Positions 7,952 through 15,063 are shown, counted from the first letter of the stretch. The stretch is 29,857 nt of DNA from Spirochaetales bacterium (GCA_024233785.1 JACKPD010000022.1:1-29857), one strand, 5' to 3'. The notes: generated from the letters alone by a model not told the origin. A program made the numbers and translations.

Positions 7952-9031
7952 ATGAAACGGATTATAATAATACCTCTTGTTTCTCTTTTTATACTTTTTT
8001 CAGCATATCCTTCAGAGTTTAATATCGTAAAAGTCCTGGATAATCTGGAAAATCCATGGTCGCTGGCTTTTCTGCCTGACAGTTCCATCCTTATAACAGA
8101 AAGGCCTGGCCGTCTTCTCATTTATAAAAACAGCACAGTTGCCCGTGTCTCAGGCCTTCCTGATATCCATACCGGCGGGCAGGGGGGGCTTCTTGATGTT
8201 GCGCTTCATCCTGATTTTAAAGCAAACAGCCTCATTTATTTTACCTACTCCTATTCAGGAAATGGGGGCAGCGGAACAGCCCTTTACAGGGGAAAGCTTG
8301 AAGGTAATAACCTGACCGGTGGCGAAGTTCTTTACATGCTTCCGCAGTTAAGCGGCAGCGGAGTTCACTACGGCTCAAGAATAGTTTTTGCGCCTGACGG
8401 AACTATCTATATGACAATAGGGGAGAGGGGAGACAGAAGGCGGGCCCAGAGGCTTGATGATGCGGCCGGCTCTACTTTAAGGTTTAATGATGACGGCTCA
8501 ATTCCCGGGGATAATCCCTTTACAGGGAGAGGCGATGCGCTTCCTGAAATATATTCCTATGGGCACAGAAACGCTCAGGGGATGGCGGTAAATCCTGAAA
8601 CAGGTGAAATCTGGCAGCATGAGCATGGCCCTAAAGGGGGCGATGAAGTAAATATAATCAAACCGGGCGCAAACTACGGCTGGCCTCTTGTTACCTTTGG
8701 CCGGGAATACAGCGGAAGTGTTATAAGCAGCAGTACAAAGGCTCCCGGTATTGAGGAACCGGTACTTCATTGGACGCCGTCCATAGCGCCTTCAGGTATG
8801 ATGTTCTACAGCGGAAAACTTTTTCCCCGGTGGAAGGGAAATCTTTTTGCGGGGGCGCTTGCCGGGCAGCACCTGCGGAGAGTCGTACTTAGAGGTAATG
8901 AGGTTGTTGAAGAGGAAGTGCTGCTTAAAGAGAGAATCGGCAGGATCAGGGATGTCCGGGAAGCCCCTGACGGTACTATCTGGCTTCTGACAGATGAAAG
9001 AAGAGGTGCTCTGTACAGGATAAACCCTTAA
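7952..9031 (+). CDS. Secreted PQQ-dependent sugar (aldose) dehydrogenase family protein
   Basis: A 359-aa six-bladed beta-propeller protein of the glucose/sorbosone dehydrogenase family (soluble GDH, E. coli YliI type). It has an N-terminal signal peptide (about 1-19, MKRIIIIPLVSLFILFSAYP), so it acts outside the cytoplasmic membrane. Family landmarks are LENPWSLAFLPD, GGQGGLLDVALHPDF, HYGSRIVFAPDG (His139 corresponds to the catalytic base), YSYGHRNAQGMA (Arg206/Asn207, cofactor side) and EHGPKGGDEVN. Relatives oxidise aldose sugars using PQQ and calcium and pass electrons to the respiratory chain or an outside acceptor. No pqq genes are in the window, so cofactor supply is unknown. The start has AAGGAG 6 nt upstream. 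The stop codon lies inside the first copy of a 16-bp tandem repeat. Confidence 0.87.
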   Translation: MKRIIIIPLVSLFILFSAYPSEFNIVKVLDNLENPWSLAFLPDSSILITERPGRLLIYKNSTVARVSGLPDIHTGGQGGLLDVALHPDFKANSLIYFTYSYSGNGGSGTALYRGKLEGNNLTGGEVLYMLPQLSGSGVHYGSRIVFAPDGTIYMTIGERGDRRRAQRLDDAAGSTLRFNDDGSIPGDNPFTGRGDALPEIYSYGHRNAQGMAVNPETGEIWQHEHGPKGGDEVNIIKPGANYGWPLVTFGREYSGSVISSSTKAPGIEEPVLHWTPSIAPSGMMFYSGKLFPRWKGNLFAGALAGQHLRRVVLRGNEVVEEEVLLKERIGRIRDVREAPDGTIWLLTDERRGALYRINP

Positions 9032-9075
9032 CAGGATAAACCCTTAACAGGATAAACCCTTAACAGGATAAACCC
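9015..9075. repeat. 16-bp tandem repeat, about 3.8 copies
   Basis: Unit ACAGGATAAACCCTTA at 9015-9030, 9031-9046 and 9047-9062, then a partial copy ACAGGATAAACCC to 9075; copies are identical. The TAA stop of the sugar dehydrogenase spans the first copy's end, so copy-number change would not alter the protein. It fills almost the whole gap to the convergent ychF-like gene. Confidence 0.95.
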
Positions 9076-9085
9076 CGGAAGTTGA

Positions 9086-10168
9086 TCAGATATTAAACCT
9101 GATGTTAAGTATATCGCCGTCCTTTACCTTGTATTCCTTTCCCTCAAGACGGAAGTGCCCTTTTTCCCGTAAGCCCTTTTCAGAGCCGTAAGTAATTAAA
9201 TCATCATAGCTGAAGCATTCGGCCCGGATAAAACCTTTGGCAAGGTCCGAGTGAATTGCCCCCGCCGCAGTGATTGCTGAATCATCCTTCCTGATTGTCC
9301 ACGCGCGCACCTCATCCTCACCTACTGTGAAAAAACTTATATACCCGAGGAGGCTGTATGCGAAACTTGTCAGGCGGTTTCGGGCTGAAGAGGTTATGCC
9401 CATATCTGCCATAAAAACTTCTGCATCTTCTTTGCTCATCTGCGAAAGTTCCATCTCGAAATTTCCCGCAAACTCCAGGGCAGGATATTTTTCTCCGAGC
9501 TTTTCAAGCAATACGCTGTTTTTTCCGTAATTATCCTCTCCCGAATTAAGGACAATAAGCGCCTGTTTGGCTGTCAGGAACCTGAAACCGCTTATTACTC
9601 CAAGCTCTTCAGCAGTAAATTCTATCGTCCTTATCCAGTTCCCCTCTTCAAGGGCGCTTAATATTCGCCGCATAACTTTTTCCTCAAGCTGGGACTGGGG
9701 AGTTTTTTTCCCCCTTCCGTGGTCAGCTTCAATGCGCGAAATCCTTCTTTCCGTTATTATCTGGTCTGCAAGCATCAGTTCGGACTGGATTGTCTCAAGG
9801 TCTCTTTCAGGGTCTGCCTTACCGAAGCTTTCATCAAGGCTTTCCTTGCTGAAATTCCGCAGAACAATGAGGAGCGCATCAGCAGTTTTTACAAGGGTCA
9901 TCCCTTCGCTTGAAAAGATGCCTCCCTGCTTGCCTGCCCCTGAAGCGGCGCTGACAAAGTCAATAAATTCTGTTGTAGCATAGATAGTTTTTTTTGGTTT
10001 ATACATTTCAGTAAGGCGGTCAACACGTTCATCGCCTACATCTACAATAGCTACATTCGGTTCTACTTTTCCTGAAGAGTATTCAGTAACTTCCGCATTC
10101 TGCCCTGTAAGGGCGTTAAAAATTGTTGTCTTTCCTGATTTAGGCAGGCCTATTATTCCTATATTCAT
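9086..10168 (-). CDS. ychF: YchF/OLA1-family GTPase/ATPase with TGS domain
   Basis: A 360-aa protein, the usual length of YchF (about 363). The P-loop GLPKSGKT is at residues 7-14, and the usual G4 NKxD is replaced by a diverged VLNSGED. This fits the YchF branch, which prefers ATP over GTP because it lacks NKxD. A central coiled-coil insertion is visible around RRISRIEADHGRGKK, and the C-terminal TGS domain is clear: VGEDEVRAWTIRKDDSA, GAIHSDLAKGFIRAE, YKVKDGDILNIRFNI. YchF binds ribosomes and is linked to translation and stress control. No Shine-Dalgarno is present; a promoter with its -10 box 9 nt from the ATG suggests a leaderless or near-leaderless mRNA. The sequence is diverged from typical YchF in the core, so it may be a lineage-specific version. 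Confidence 0.88.
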   Translation of the reverse strand: MNIGIIGLPKSGKTTIFNALTGQNAEVTEYSSGKVEPNVAIVDVGDERVDRLTEMYKPKKTIYATTEFIDFVSAASGAGKQGGIFSSEGMTLVKTADALLIVLRNFSKESLDESFGKADPERDLETIQSELMLADQIITERRISRIEADHGRGKKTPQSQLEEKVMRRILSALEEGNWIRTIEFTAEELGVISGFRFLTAKQALIVLNSGEDNYGKNSVLLEKLGEKYPALEFAGNFEMELSQMSKEDAEVFMADMGITSSARNRLTSFAYSLLGYISFFTVGEDEVRAWTIRKDDSAITAAGAIHSDLAKGFIRAECFSYDDLITYGSEKGLREKGHFRLEGKEYKVKDGDILNIRFNI

Positions 10169-10177
10169 ATTAAACTG

Positions 10178-10206
10178 AGTATAGCTGAAACTTTTAATAG
10201 AGACAA
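10178..10206 (-). promoter_or_regulatory. Promoter of the ychF-like gene
   Basis: TTGTCT (10206-10201), 17-nt spacer, TATACT (10183-10178) on the minus strand. Nine bases separate the -10 box from the ATG, leaving at most two or three untranslated bases and no ribosome site. Confidence 0.6.
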
Positions 10207-10258
10207 TAAAGATTATTCCGGTAATTGTGATTCAGACAGGTATATAAGAATCAGTTTT

Positions 10259-10459
10259 CTAGTAGACAATACTCAGTTTTCTAAGAGTCTGCGGCATTGA
10301 CGGGAATGGTTCGCGGTTCAAAAGGCTTTCCTGCAGAGATTTGTGTTCCGGCAGAAACGAAGGTGTAAATTCAATGTCCTGCCATACGGAAAGCTCGGCA
10401 TCCAGTGATGAAAGTTTTTTATTCTGATTTATCCTGAACATGTTTACTGCTTCCGACAT
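10259..10459 (-). CDS. Small hypothetical protein (66 aa)
   Basis: A 66-aa soluble protein beginning MSEAVNMFRINQNKK, with a proline-containing middle (FTPSFLPEHKSLQ) and a basic end. I recognise no family. Support for it being real is a near-perfect ribosome site (TAAGGAGG, 6 nt before the ATG) and a clean leader with several short palindromes. The last codons and the flank contain a duplicated 11-mer TCAGTTTTCTA (10251-10261 and 10273-10283), so the C-terminus may have grown by local duplication. It lies on the same strand as the 42-aa gene 155 nt upstream and could be co-transcribed. Confidence 0.65.
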   Translation of the reverse strand: MSEAVNMFRINQNKKLSSLDAELSVWQDIEFTPSFLPEHKSLQESLLNREPFPSMPQTLRKLSIVY

Positions 10460-10534
10460 TTTTTCCTCCTTAACCGGATTTAACCGTTAACTTAAAGCCT
10501 TTTTAAGCCGGGCCGCCGGGTACGTATAATTATA

Positions 10535-10561
10535 GGGGATCATCCGGGATCCGGATGCCCC
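10535..10561 (-). promoter_or_regulatory. GC-rich hairpin between two small genes
   Basis: CATCCGG-GAT-CCGGATG stem (10541-10547/10551-10557) extended by GGGG/CCCC across a 2-nt bulge. There is no T-tract, though a TATAAT follows on the minus strand (10529-10534). It may be a terminator or processing element after the 42-aa gene, or an operator before the 66-aa gene. The rest of 10460-10534 is a leader with the small palindromes CTTAAA/TTTAAG and TTAAC/GTTAA. Confidence 0.4.
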
Positions 10562-10614
10562 TGATATCTATTAGTAAAGCACCCTGGTGCTGTTATCCAT
10601 TTTATGCCCCGGTC

Positions 10615-10743
10615 CTAAATCCTGCGCTGTGTATCCATTGTAAGATCGCGCGCTTTCCTGAAAAGCTGTTCTGCAATCTGGTATTCGCCTACCTGCATCA
10701 TTTCCATCCCTTTCTGGAACAGTTCAATTACATCTCTTTCCAT
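10615..10743 (-). CDS. Very small protein (42 aa) resembling a single TPR unit
   Basis: The ATG at 10743 is preceded by GGAAGGAG with 7-nt spacing, an excellent ribosome site, and the frame runs 43 codons to a TAG. The product begins MERDVIELFQKGMEMMQVG and continues EYQIAEQLFRKARDLT. Spacing of small and aromatic residues (G-M, G-E-Y, A-x-x-x-F-x-K-A) resembles one tetratricopeptide helix pair, which normally mediates protein contacts. It is too short for a standard gene caller cut-off. It sits divergent from the aldo/keto reductase gene and upstream of the 66-aa gene on the same strand. No homologue is known to me; a degenerate remnant of a larger TPR protein is the main alternative. Confidence 0.55.
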   Translation of the reverse strand: MERDVIELFQKGMEMMQVGEYQIAEQLFRKARDLTMDTQRRI

Positions 10744-10819
10744 TGTGAAACTCCTTCCTGAATAGCCTGTATATTAATTATCGGTATAAAAAAACGGTCT
10801 TGAACTCTTTTTTTTATGT

Positions 10820-10825
10820 TATAAT
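10820..10825 (+). promoter_or_regulatory. -10 box of the aldo/keto reductase-cobO operon
   Basis: Consensus TATAAT 36 nt upstream of the ATG at 10862. The -35 region (TCTTGA at 10798-10803, 16-nt spacer) is poor, so an activator may help. Confidence 0.45.
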
Positions 10826-10861
10826 TGCACTGCTTAAAATACAGGGGGAATTTACATCGTC

Positions 10862-11818
10862 ATGAAAAGAATTATGCTGGGAAAAAGCGGAATTGAGGTA
10901 ACAGAATTATGTTTCGGGGCCCTGCCAATGGGGCCGCTTCAGAAAAATATGGAAGATAAAGATGCCGCATCAGTTTTGGAAAGGGCGCTCAGGGGAGGAG
11001 TTAATTTTATTGATACGGCACAGGTTTATTCAACATACAGGCCGATTAAAATAGCACTGGACAGGATCGGAAGCGGCCTGCCTGCCCCGGTTATCGCATC
11101 CAAGTGCAATGCCGAGGAATACGGCAGGATGGAGGATGCGGTATATGAGGCGCTTGAGGCGCTTGGAAGGGATTATATCGATATATTTCATCTTCATGCT
11201 GCCCGGGGAGACAGAACGTTATATCAGAAACGCTCAGGCGCACTGAAAGCTCTCTGTGATCTGCAGGAAAAGGGAAAGATCAGGGCCAAAGGGGTAAGCG
11301 GCCATTCACCCGAGCTTATTTCTGTTTCCGCTGATGTAAAAGAGATAGATATAGTGTTTCCGCTTATTAATTATACAGGAAGAGGAATAATTGGCACTCT
11401 TGATGATATGACTCAGGCTATTGCGAAATGCAGCGCGGCAGGGAAGGGGATATATCTTATGAAAGTGCTCGCGGGCGGCAATCATGCGGAAAAATACGGG
11501 ACTGCTATGCAGTATGCACGCTCTCTCGGCAATTACCCGATAGCGCTTGGAATGATAAGTGAAAAAGAGGTTGATTATAACCTTGCTTATTTTAACTCAG
11601 GGAATCCTGAAGCAATTCCTGATCCGACATTCAGGGATTTTGATAAAAGATTTCATGTTGTAAAGAAGGTGTGCATTGGATGCGGAAAGTGCATTGAAAC
11701 ATGCGCATCGGATGCGGTTGAATTCAGGGAAGAAAAAGCATTTATCATGGAGGAAAAGTGTGTGATGTGCGGCTACTGCGTAGAAAGCTGTCCTGTTATG
11801 GCAATAAGGGCTTTATAA
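10862..11818 (+). CDS. Aldo/keto reductase fused to a 2[4Fe-4S] ferredoxin domain
   Basis: A 318-aa two-part protein. Residues 1-260 form an aldo/keto reductase barrel with the catalytic tetrad recognisable as Asp51 (FIDTA), Tyr56, Lys81 (ASKCN) and His in FHLH (110/112). Residues 270-312 carry two ferredoxin clusters: Cys271/274/277/281 and Cys300/303/306/310, both CxxCxxCxxxC. Such fusions are common in anaerobes and link carbonyl reduction or NAD(P)H chemistry to ferredoxin-level electrons. The physiological substrate is unknown. GGGGG lies 16 nt before the ATG, too far to be a normal ribosome site. The cobalamin adenosyltransferase gene begins 3 nt after its stop, a tight translational pair suggesting that it may supply low-potential electrons for reducing cob(II)alamin. 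That link is inference. Confidence 0.88.
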   Translation: MKRIMLGKSGIEVTELCFGALPMGPLQKNMEDKDAASVLERALRGGVNFIDTAQVYSTYRPIKIALDRIGSGLPAPVIASKCNAEEYGRMEDAVYEALEALGRDYIDIFHLHAARGDRTLYQKRSGALKALCDLQEKGKIRAKGVSGHSPELISVSADVKEIDIVFPLINYTGRGIIGTLDDMTQAIAKCSAAGKGIYLMKVLAGGNHAEKYGTAMQYARSLGNYPIALGMISEKEVDYNLAYFNSGNPEAIPDPTFRDFDKRFHVVKKVCIGCGKCIETCASDAVEFREEKAFIMEEKCVMCGYCVESCPVMAIRAL

Positions 11819-11821
11819 AGT

Positions 11822-12385
11822 ATGGTGCATGTTTACACAGGAGACGGTAAGGGAAAGACAACCGCAGCGCTTGGCCTCGCCTTCCGGGCCGCAGGATACG
11901 GGAAGAAGACTTTATTCCTTCAGTTTATGAAATTAAATCAATCGGGAGAAATCCTTTCCTCTCACCGTTTCCCAGGTCTTATAGATTTCATGCAGTTCGG
12001 AAGGGAAGAGTTCTATATACCGGAGCCTCTGAGCGAAGATCAGCGCCTTAAGGCCGGGGAACACCTCAGGTACGGCTCTGATCCCGCCCCTTTTACCAGG
12101 GATGCACAGCAGGGCCTTGATAAAGGGGTAAAAGCCCTGTCCGCCTCCCTTTACGACATAGTGGTTTTCGATGAGATTCTAAACCTTCTCCGCCTTCATT
12201 TAATTAAGGAGGATGTTCTCCTGGATATAATTGGAAGGTTCGGAAAAGGCCCTTCAGAGATTGTTTTTACAGGCAGAGGGGCGTCAGAAAGGATTATTGA
12301 GGTCTCTGATGTAGTTACAGAGATGAAAATGGTAAAGCACTGCTACAATAAGGGAACAGGGGCCCGAGAAGGGATTGATTTCTGA
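11822..12385 (+). CDS. cobO: Cob(I)alamin adenosyltransferase (CobA/CobO/BtuR type)
   Basis: A 187-aa P-loop enzyme that adds the 5'-deoxyadenosyl group of ATP to cob(I)alamin or cob(I)yrinate diamide, the last step to a working B12 coenzyme. The Walker A motif GDGKGKTT is at residues 7-14 right after MVHVYT, as in CobO. FTRDAQQGLDKG and DIVVFDEILNLLRL follow the family pattern, and the C-terminus KHCYNKGTGAREGIDF matches the usual KHPYxxGxxAxxGIE(F/Y). Length agrees with the family (about 180-200). The start ATG lies 3 nt beyond the stop of the ferredoxin-fused reductase, so the two are co-translated. No other cobalamin biosynthesis gene is in the window, which suits a salvage role. Confidence 0.92.
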   Translation: MVHVYTGDGKGKTTAALGLAFRAAGYGKKTLFLQFMKLNQSGEILSSHRFPGLIDFMQFGREEFYIPEPLSEDQRLKAGEHLRYGSDPAPFTRDAQQGLDKGVKALSASLYDIVVFDEILNLLRLHLIKEDVLLDIIGRFGKGPSEIVFTGRGASERIIEVSDVVTEMKMVKHCYNKGTGAREGIDF

Positions 12386-12447
12386 AAAACAGCCGGACCA
12401 CTTGCCGGTCTGTATCCAGGGTGGTATTTTAAATTAAAAGGGAAAAA

Positions 12448-12720
12448 ATGGCGGAAAAGGAAATTGATGATTACGGTGACAAGGGCAGGATACCTGCTGA
12501 CAAGGCAGATCCCTCCTTTGCCGATTCGGAATACATAAAAAAGAAATATTTCTACAGAACACTTATTGTAAAGGGGATGGCAAGGGTAAAAAACAGCGGA
12601 ACGACAAGGCGGCTTGTTGGCCCTGATTGCGCATATCACCTTTACGGCAGCGCATACATGGATGGTGAATCAGGACCTGAAAAAAACCCGGGTCAGGATT
12701 CCGGCAATTCAAATAATTAG
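12448..12720 (+). CDS. Small hypothetical protein (90 aa)
   Basis: A 90-aa soluble, charged protein. A disordered acidic start (DDYGDKGRIPADKADPS) is followed by a compact core around YFYRTLIVKGMARVKNSGTT and a Gly/Pro/Asn-rich tail. I recognise no family. An AAGGG ribosome site lies 6 nt before the ATG. It follows cobO by 62 nt on the same strand and is convergent with the HPr-like protein gene, with only 8 nt between the stops. Codon use is like its neighbours. Function unknown. Confidence 0.6.
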   Translation: MAEKEIDDYGDKGRIPADKADPSFADSEYIKKKYFYRTLIVKGMARVKNSGTTRRLVGPDCAYHLYGSAYMDGESGPEKNPGQDSGNSNN

Positions 12721-12728
12721 CTTTCAAA

Positions 12729-14300
12729 TTATCTTCTGATATATGAAAGCTCATTCGGAAGTACGATATTATTGCCGTAATTATCCTCTCCATACCCGCA
12801 ATTGGCAAGTATCTCCAGGTCTGCAAGCACTCTCCTGTCTCCCTCAAATGAAACTGTCAAATTTGTTTTAAGATCTATTTTCCCCTGCGCCAGAAGAAAG
12901 GCAATAACCCGATTTGCAAATTCTCCAAGAGTCTCTTCCTCTACCGGGTCGAAATCAGGCAGGGAGAATTCAGAGTAATAGTTTATAATTTTATTGCCCT
13001 CCAGAAGCTCTAGAAAAATATTTTTCATCCCCTTTTTAAAATCCCTGATGCTTTCTGGAATTTTTATGGAATTAAGTTCGCAGATAACCCTGGACAGGTT
13101 CCTTCTTTTCTCTGCATTTATTTTTTCATTTACACAGAATAATTCCATCGGATGGGCCGCATTGTATCTTTCATTGTCAATTACCAGGTAAACTTCACTG
13201 CCGTAATGCTGCACAATTTTAGAAATCAGGGTGGAAGGCCTGACATGAAAACCCCTGTATGCGGGAACATTTACAGATATCGATCCCTGTACCGCATAAT
13301 TTTTTATTACTTCGCGGCAAAGTGTAACTCCGGCAGTTAAAAATTGACTTGCGTAATTAAGAAAATAATCAGAAAGAATTCCGAGGACTTCCTCCTTGCT
13401 GAGAGGTGATTGATAATAGCTGTTATTAAGTCCTGCCGGATCCATTATGTGTCTTTCGAAATAATGAATTAGATCGGTTGATGCTTCTAGCAGATGATAC
13501 ACAATTGACACATGTCCCCGAATCAGCTTCAGGTCATTATCCATATCTTCGATATCTGTATTTGCAATATATGTATCATACAGACTTTGAAGGTTATGAT
13601 ATTTACTCTCAAGTGTCCTGATTATATTCTCACTGATAACGTCAGGTATAAGTTTTTCATATTCTGCATTATCTCTCTTTTCTATTTTCTTCAATAATAG
13701 GCTTTCACTGGCCAGATTTAAATACGATGTAGCGAGGTTTACTATTACTTTTTCCGGTGCATCAATATGTCTTTTGTTAATATCTGTTTCCAGTATACCC
13801 ACTGGAAAATTTACTGAAAAAGAGAAATTGCCTTCAAATTCCGCGCAGTTTTCCAGTGCATTTCTCTCTCCGTTTTTGACTAATTCATTAAAACTGCTCT
13901 GAAGTGCGGAATAAAAAATATCCAGGACATTTTTAGTATCTTCCAGAAATTTTTCAATGCCGCTTAATAATTGATATTGGGGGGATGTCGATTTTATATG
14001 CAGAGTTATATAGGTAGCATTTGTAAAAAGTTTTAAGGCAGCAACGTTTTCCCTGAAAGATTTCCATTTCATATTGTTTATTGAGTTATAATGATCCAGT
14101 ACCTCTTCTAGTCTCGATGCGACAGAATGGGATTTCCCTAAAAAGTGTGTATTTAAAATGCTTTCCTTGTCTTTTTTGGACAGTGCGTAATTAGCATAGG
14201 AAATCAGGGGGCAGGAAAAAATATTAATAAACTCAGTAAATTCTTTGGTATTCAGTATTGTATTGTTTTTTTTCACAGTTTTAAATTTAATGTTTACCAA
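12729..14300 (-). CDS. Large orphan protein with an internal HPr-like phosphocarrier domain
   Basis: A 523-aa cytoplasmic protein, no signal peptide or membrane segment. Residues 1-330 are mostly helical with no motif I recognise. Residues about 338-395 look like HPr of the phosphotransferase system: GSISVNVP, then GFHVRPS with His352, Arg354 and Pro355 aligned to the HPr active site His15-x-Arg17-Pro18, then a helix (TLISKIVQHYG), a strand (SEVYLVID) and NAAHPMELF. At the place of the HPr regulatory Ser46 there is His383. Residues 396-523 form a further unknown region. A SVNFP at 162-166 echoes SVNVP at 342-346, possibly a decayed second copy (weak). The start is TTG at 14300 with AAGGG 4 nt upstream; no in-frame ATG lies nearby. 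A phosphorylation-dependent regulatory role is inferred from the His motif only. Confidence 0.7.
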   Translation of the reverse strand: MVNIKFKTVKKNNTILNTKEFTEFINIFSCPLISYANYALSKKDKESILNTHFLGKSHSVASRLEEVLDHYNSINNMKWKSFRENVAALKLFTNATYITLHIKSTSPQYQLLSGIEKFLEDTKNVLDIFYSALQSSFNELVKNGERNALENCAEFEGNFSFSVNFPVGILETDINKRHIDAPEKVIVNLATSYLNLASESLLLKKIEKRDNAEYEKLIPDVISENIIRTLESKYHNLQSLYDTYIANTDIEDMDNDLKLIRGHVSIVYHLLEASTDLIHYFERHIMDPAGLNNSYYQSPLSKEEVLGILSDYFLNYASQFLTAGVTLCREVIKNYAVQGSISVNVPAYRGFHVRPSTLISKIVQHYGSEVYLVIDNERYNAAHPMELFCVNEKINAEKRRNLSRVICELNSIKIPESIRDFKKGMKNIFLELLEGNKIINYYSEFSLPDFDPVEEETLGEFANRVIAFLLAQGKIDLKTNLTVSFEGDRRVLADLEILANCGYGEDNYGNNIVLPNELSYIRR

Positions 14301-14335
14301 TGGCCCTTGTCAAAGAAATTAAAAGTATTTATTCA

Positions 14336-14355
14336 GAATAATTCCGGAAATATTC
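14336..14355. promoter_or_regulatory. 20-bp near-perfect palindrome between the PHP and HPr-like genes
   Basis: GAATAATTCCGGAAATATTC is its own reverse complement except for one base pair. It lies 36 bp upstream of the TTG start of the HPr-like gene. An operator is more likely than a terminator because no T-tract follows. Confidence 0.45.
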
Positions 14356-14370
14356 AATTTATCTCCAAAA

Positions 14371-15063
14371 TCATGCGCAGAGAACCAGATCCCCTATTAA
14401 ATTGACTTTCCTGTTTCCTATCAGATAATCCGCGAATTCTCTTGAATCAGCAGGCATCTCTTCCATGAAAAGTCCGCCGCGGGCTAAATCCGGGACCTGG
14501 TGGAAATCAGATCCTGAAAGCATTCTGAGGTTGTTCGAAAGCGCGTGCTTATATGCCCTGCAGTTGTTTGAATCATGCCTCGGGTTCCCGTTCATCACCT
14601 CTATACCGTCAAGATACTCGTTTTTTTCAATTTCCATCCTTGCCCTGAAAGGGTGGGCCTGAAAAACCGCAAGCCCTTTGCCTTTCTTGAAAGCTGTAAA
14701 TTCAGGCAGCGTCATTCTGAACATTTCAGGATTTTTGTATAGAAATTCCTCATCCAGACCGTATATCAGGTAATCGTTCGGATGTATGTCAAATCTCATT
14801 TCAATCCCGAGAAGTACTTTTAAGCCTATTTTCTGCCCCTCAGCCTTTGCGATCCTGTATCCCTGAAGGTAGGCGTCAACCTTGTCTTCCCACCTGACTG
14901 AAAAAAGAGAATCGAAATAACCGCTGTAGTAATGGTCTGTTATGATTATGGCGTCATAATTCTGCTGTTTATATAATCTTGCAACCTCTGCAGCGGGAAC
15001 TTTCCCGCACGAGCTTACCTCTGCTGTGTGTACATGTGTGTCGATTTTGTAATTATTCATCAT
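14371..15063 (-). CDS. PHP-domain metallohydrolase
   Basis: A 230-aa protein of the PHP family (polymerase and histidinol phosphatase). Metal-binding residues are visible in order: His10/His12 (DTHVHT), Asp43/His44 (ITDHY), Glu88 (GIEMRFD), His137 (QAHPF), and Asp186/His188 (GSDFH). They would hold two or three metal ions for phosphoester cleavage. Stand-alone proteins of this type include RNase AM-like nucleases and sugar-phosphate phosphatases; the substrate is not evident. Two adjacent ATGs (15063, 15060) follow ACGGGGAA; the second has the better spacing. It is on the same strand as the downstream HPr-like gene, but a 70-nt gap with a palindrome separates them. Confidence 0.83.
   Translation of the reverse strand: MMNNYKIDTHVHTAEVSSCGKVPAAEVARLYKQQNYDAIIITDHYYSGYFDSLFSVRWEDKVDAYLQGYRIAKAEGQKIGLKVLLGIEMRFDIHPNDYLIYGLDEEFLYKNPEMFRMTLPEFTAFKKGKGLAVFQAHPFRARMEIEKNEYLDGIEVMNGNPRHDSNNCRAYKHALSNNLRMLSGSDFHQVPDLARGGLFMEEMPADSREFADYLIGNRKVNLIGDLVLCA

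Noticed and set aside
9015..9075. CRISPR-like repeat array
   Set aside because: Copies abut with no spacers and the unit is only 16 bp; it is a simple tandem repeat.
10555..10761. Plus-strand 68-aa reading frame
   Set aside because: It lies opposite the 42-aa minus-strand gene, which has a much better ribosome site; no start signal on the plus strand.
9525..12791. Identical 17-mer CCGTAATTATCCTCTCC at 9525-9541 and 12775-12791
   Set aside because: Both copies encode Gly-Glu-Asp-Asn-Tyr-Gly in unrelated proteins (YchF-like and HPr-like); likely chance with shared codon use, no flanking similarity.
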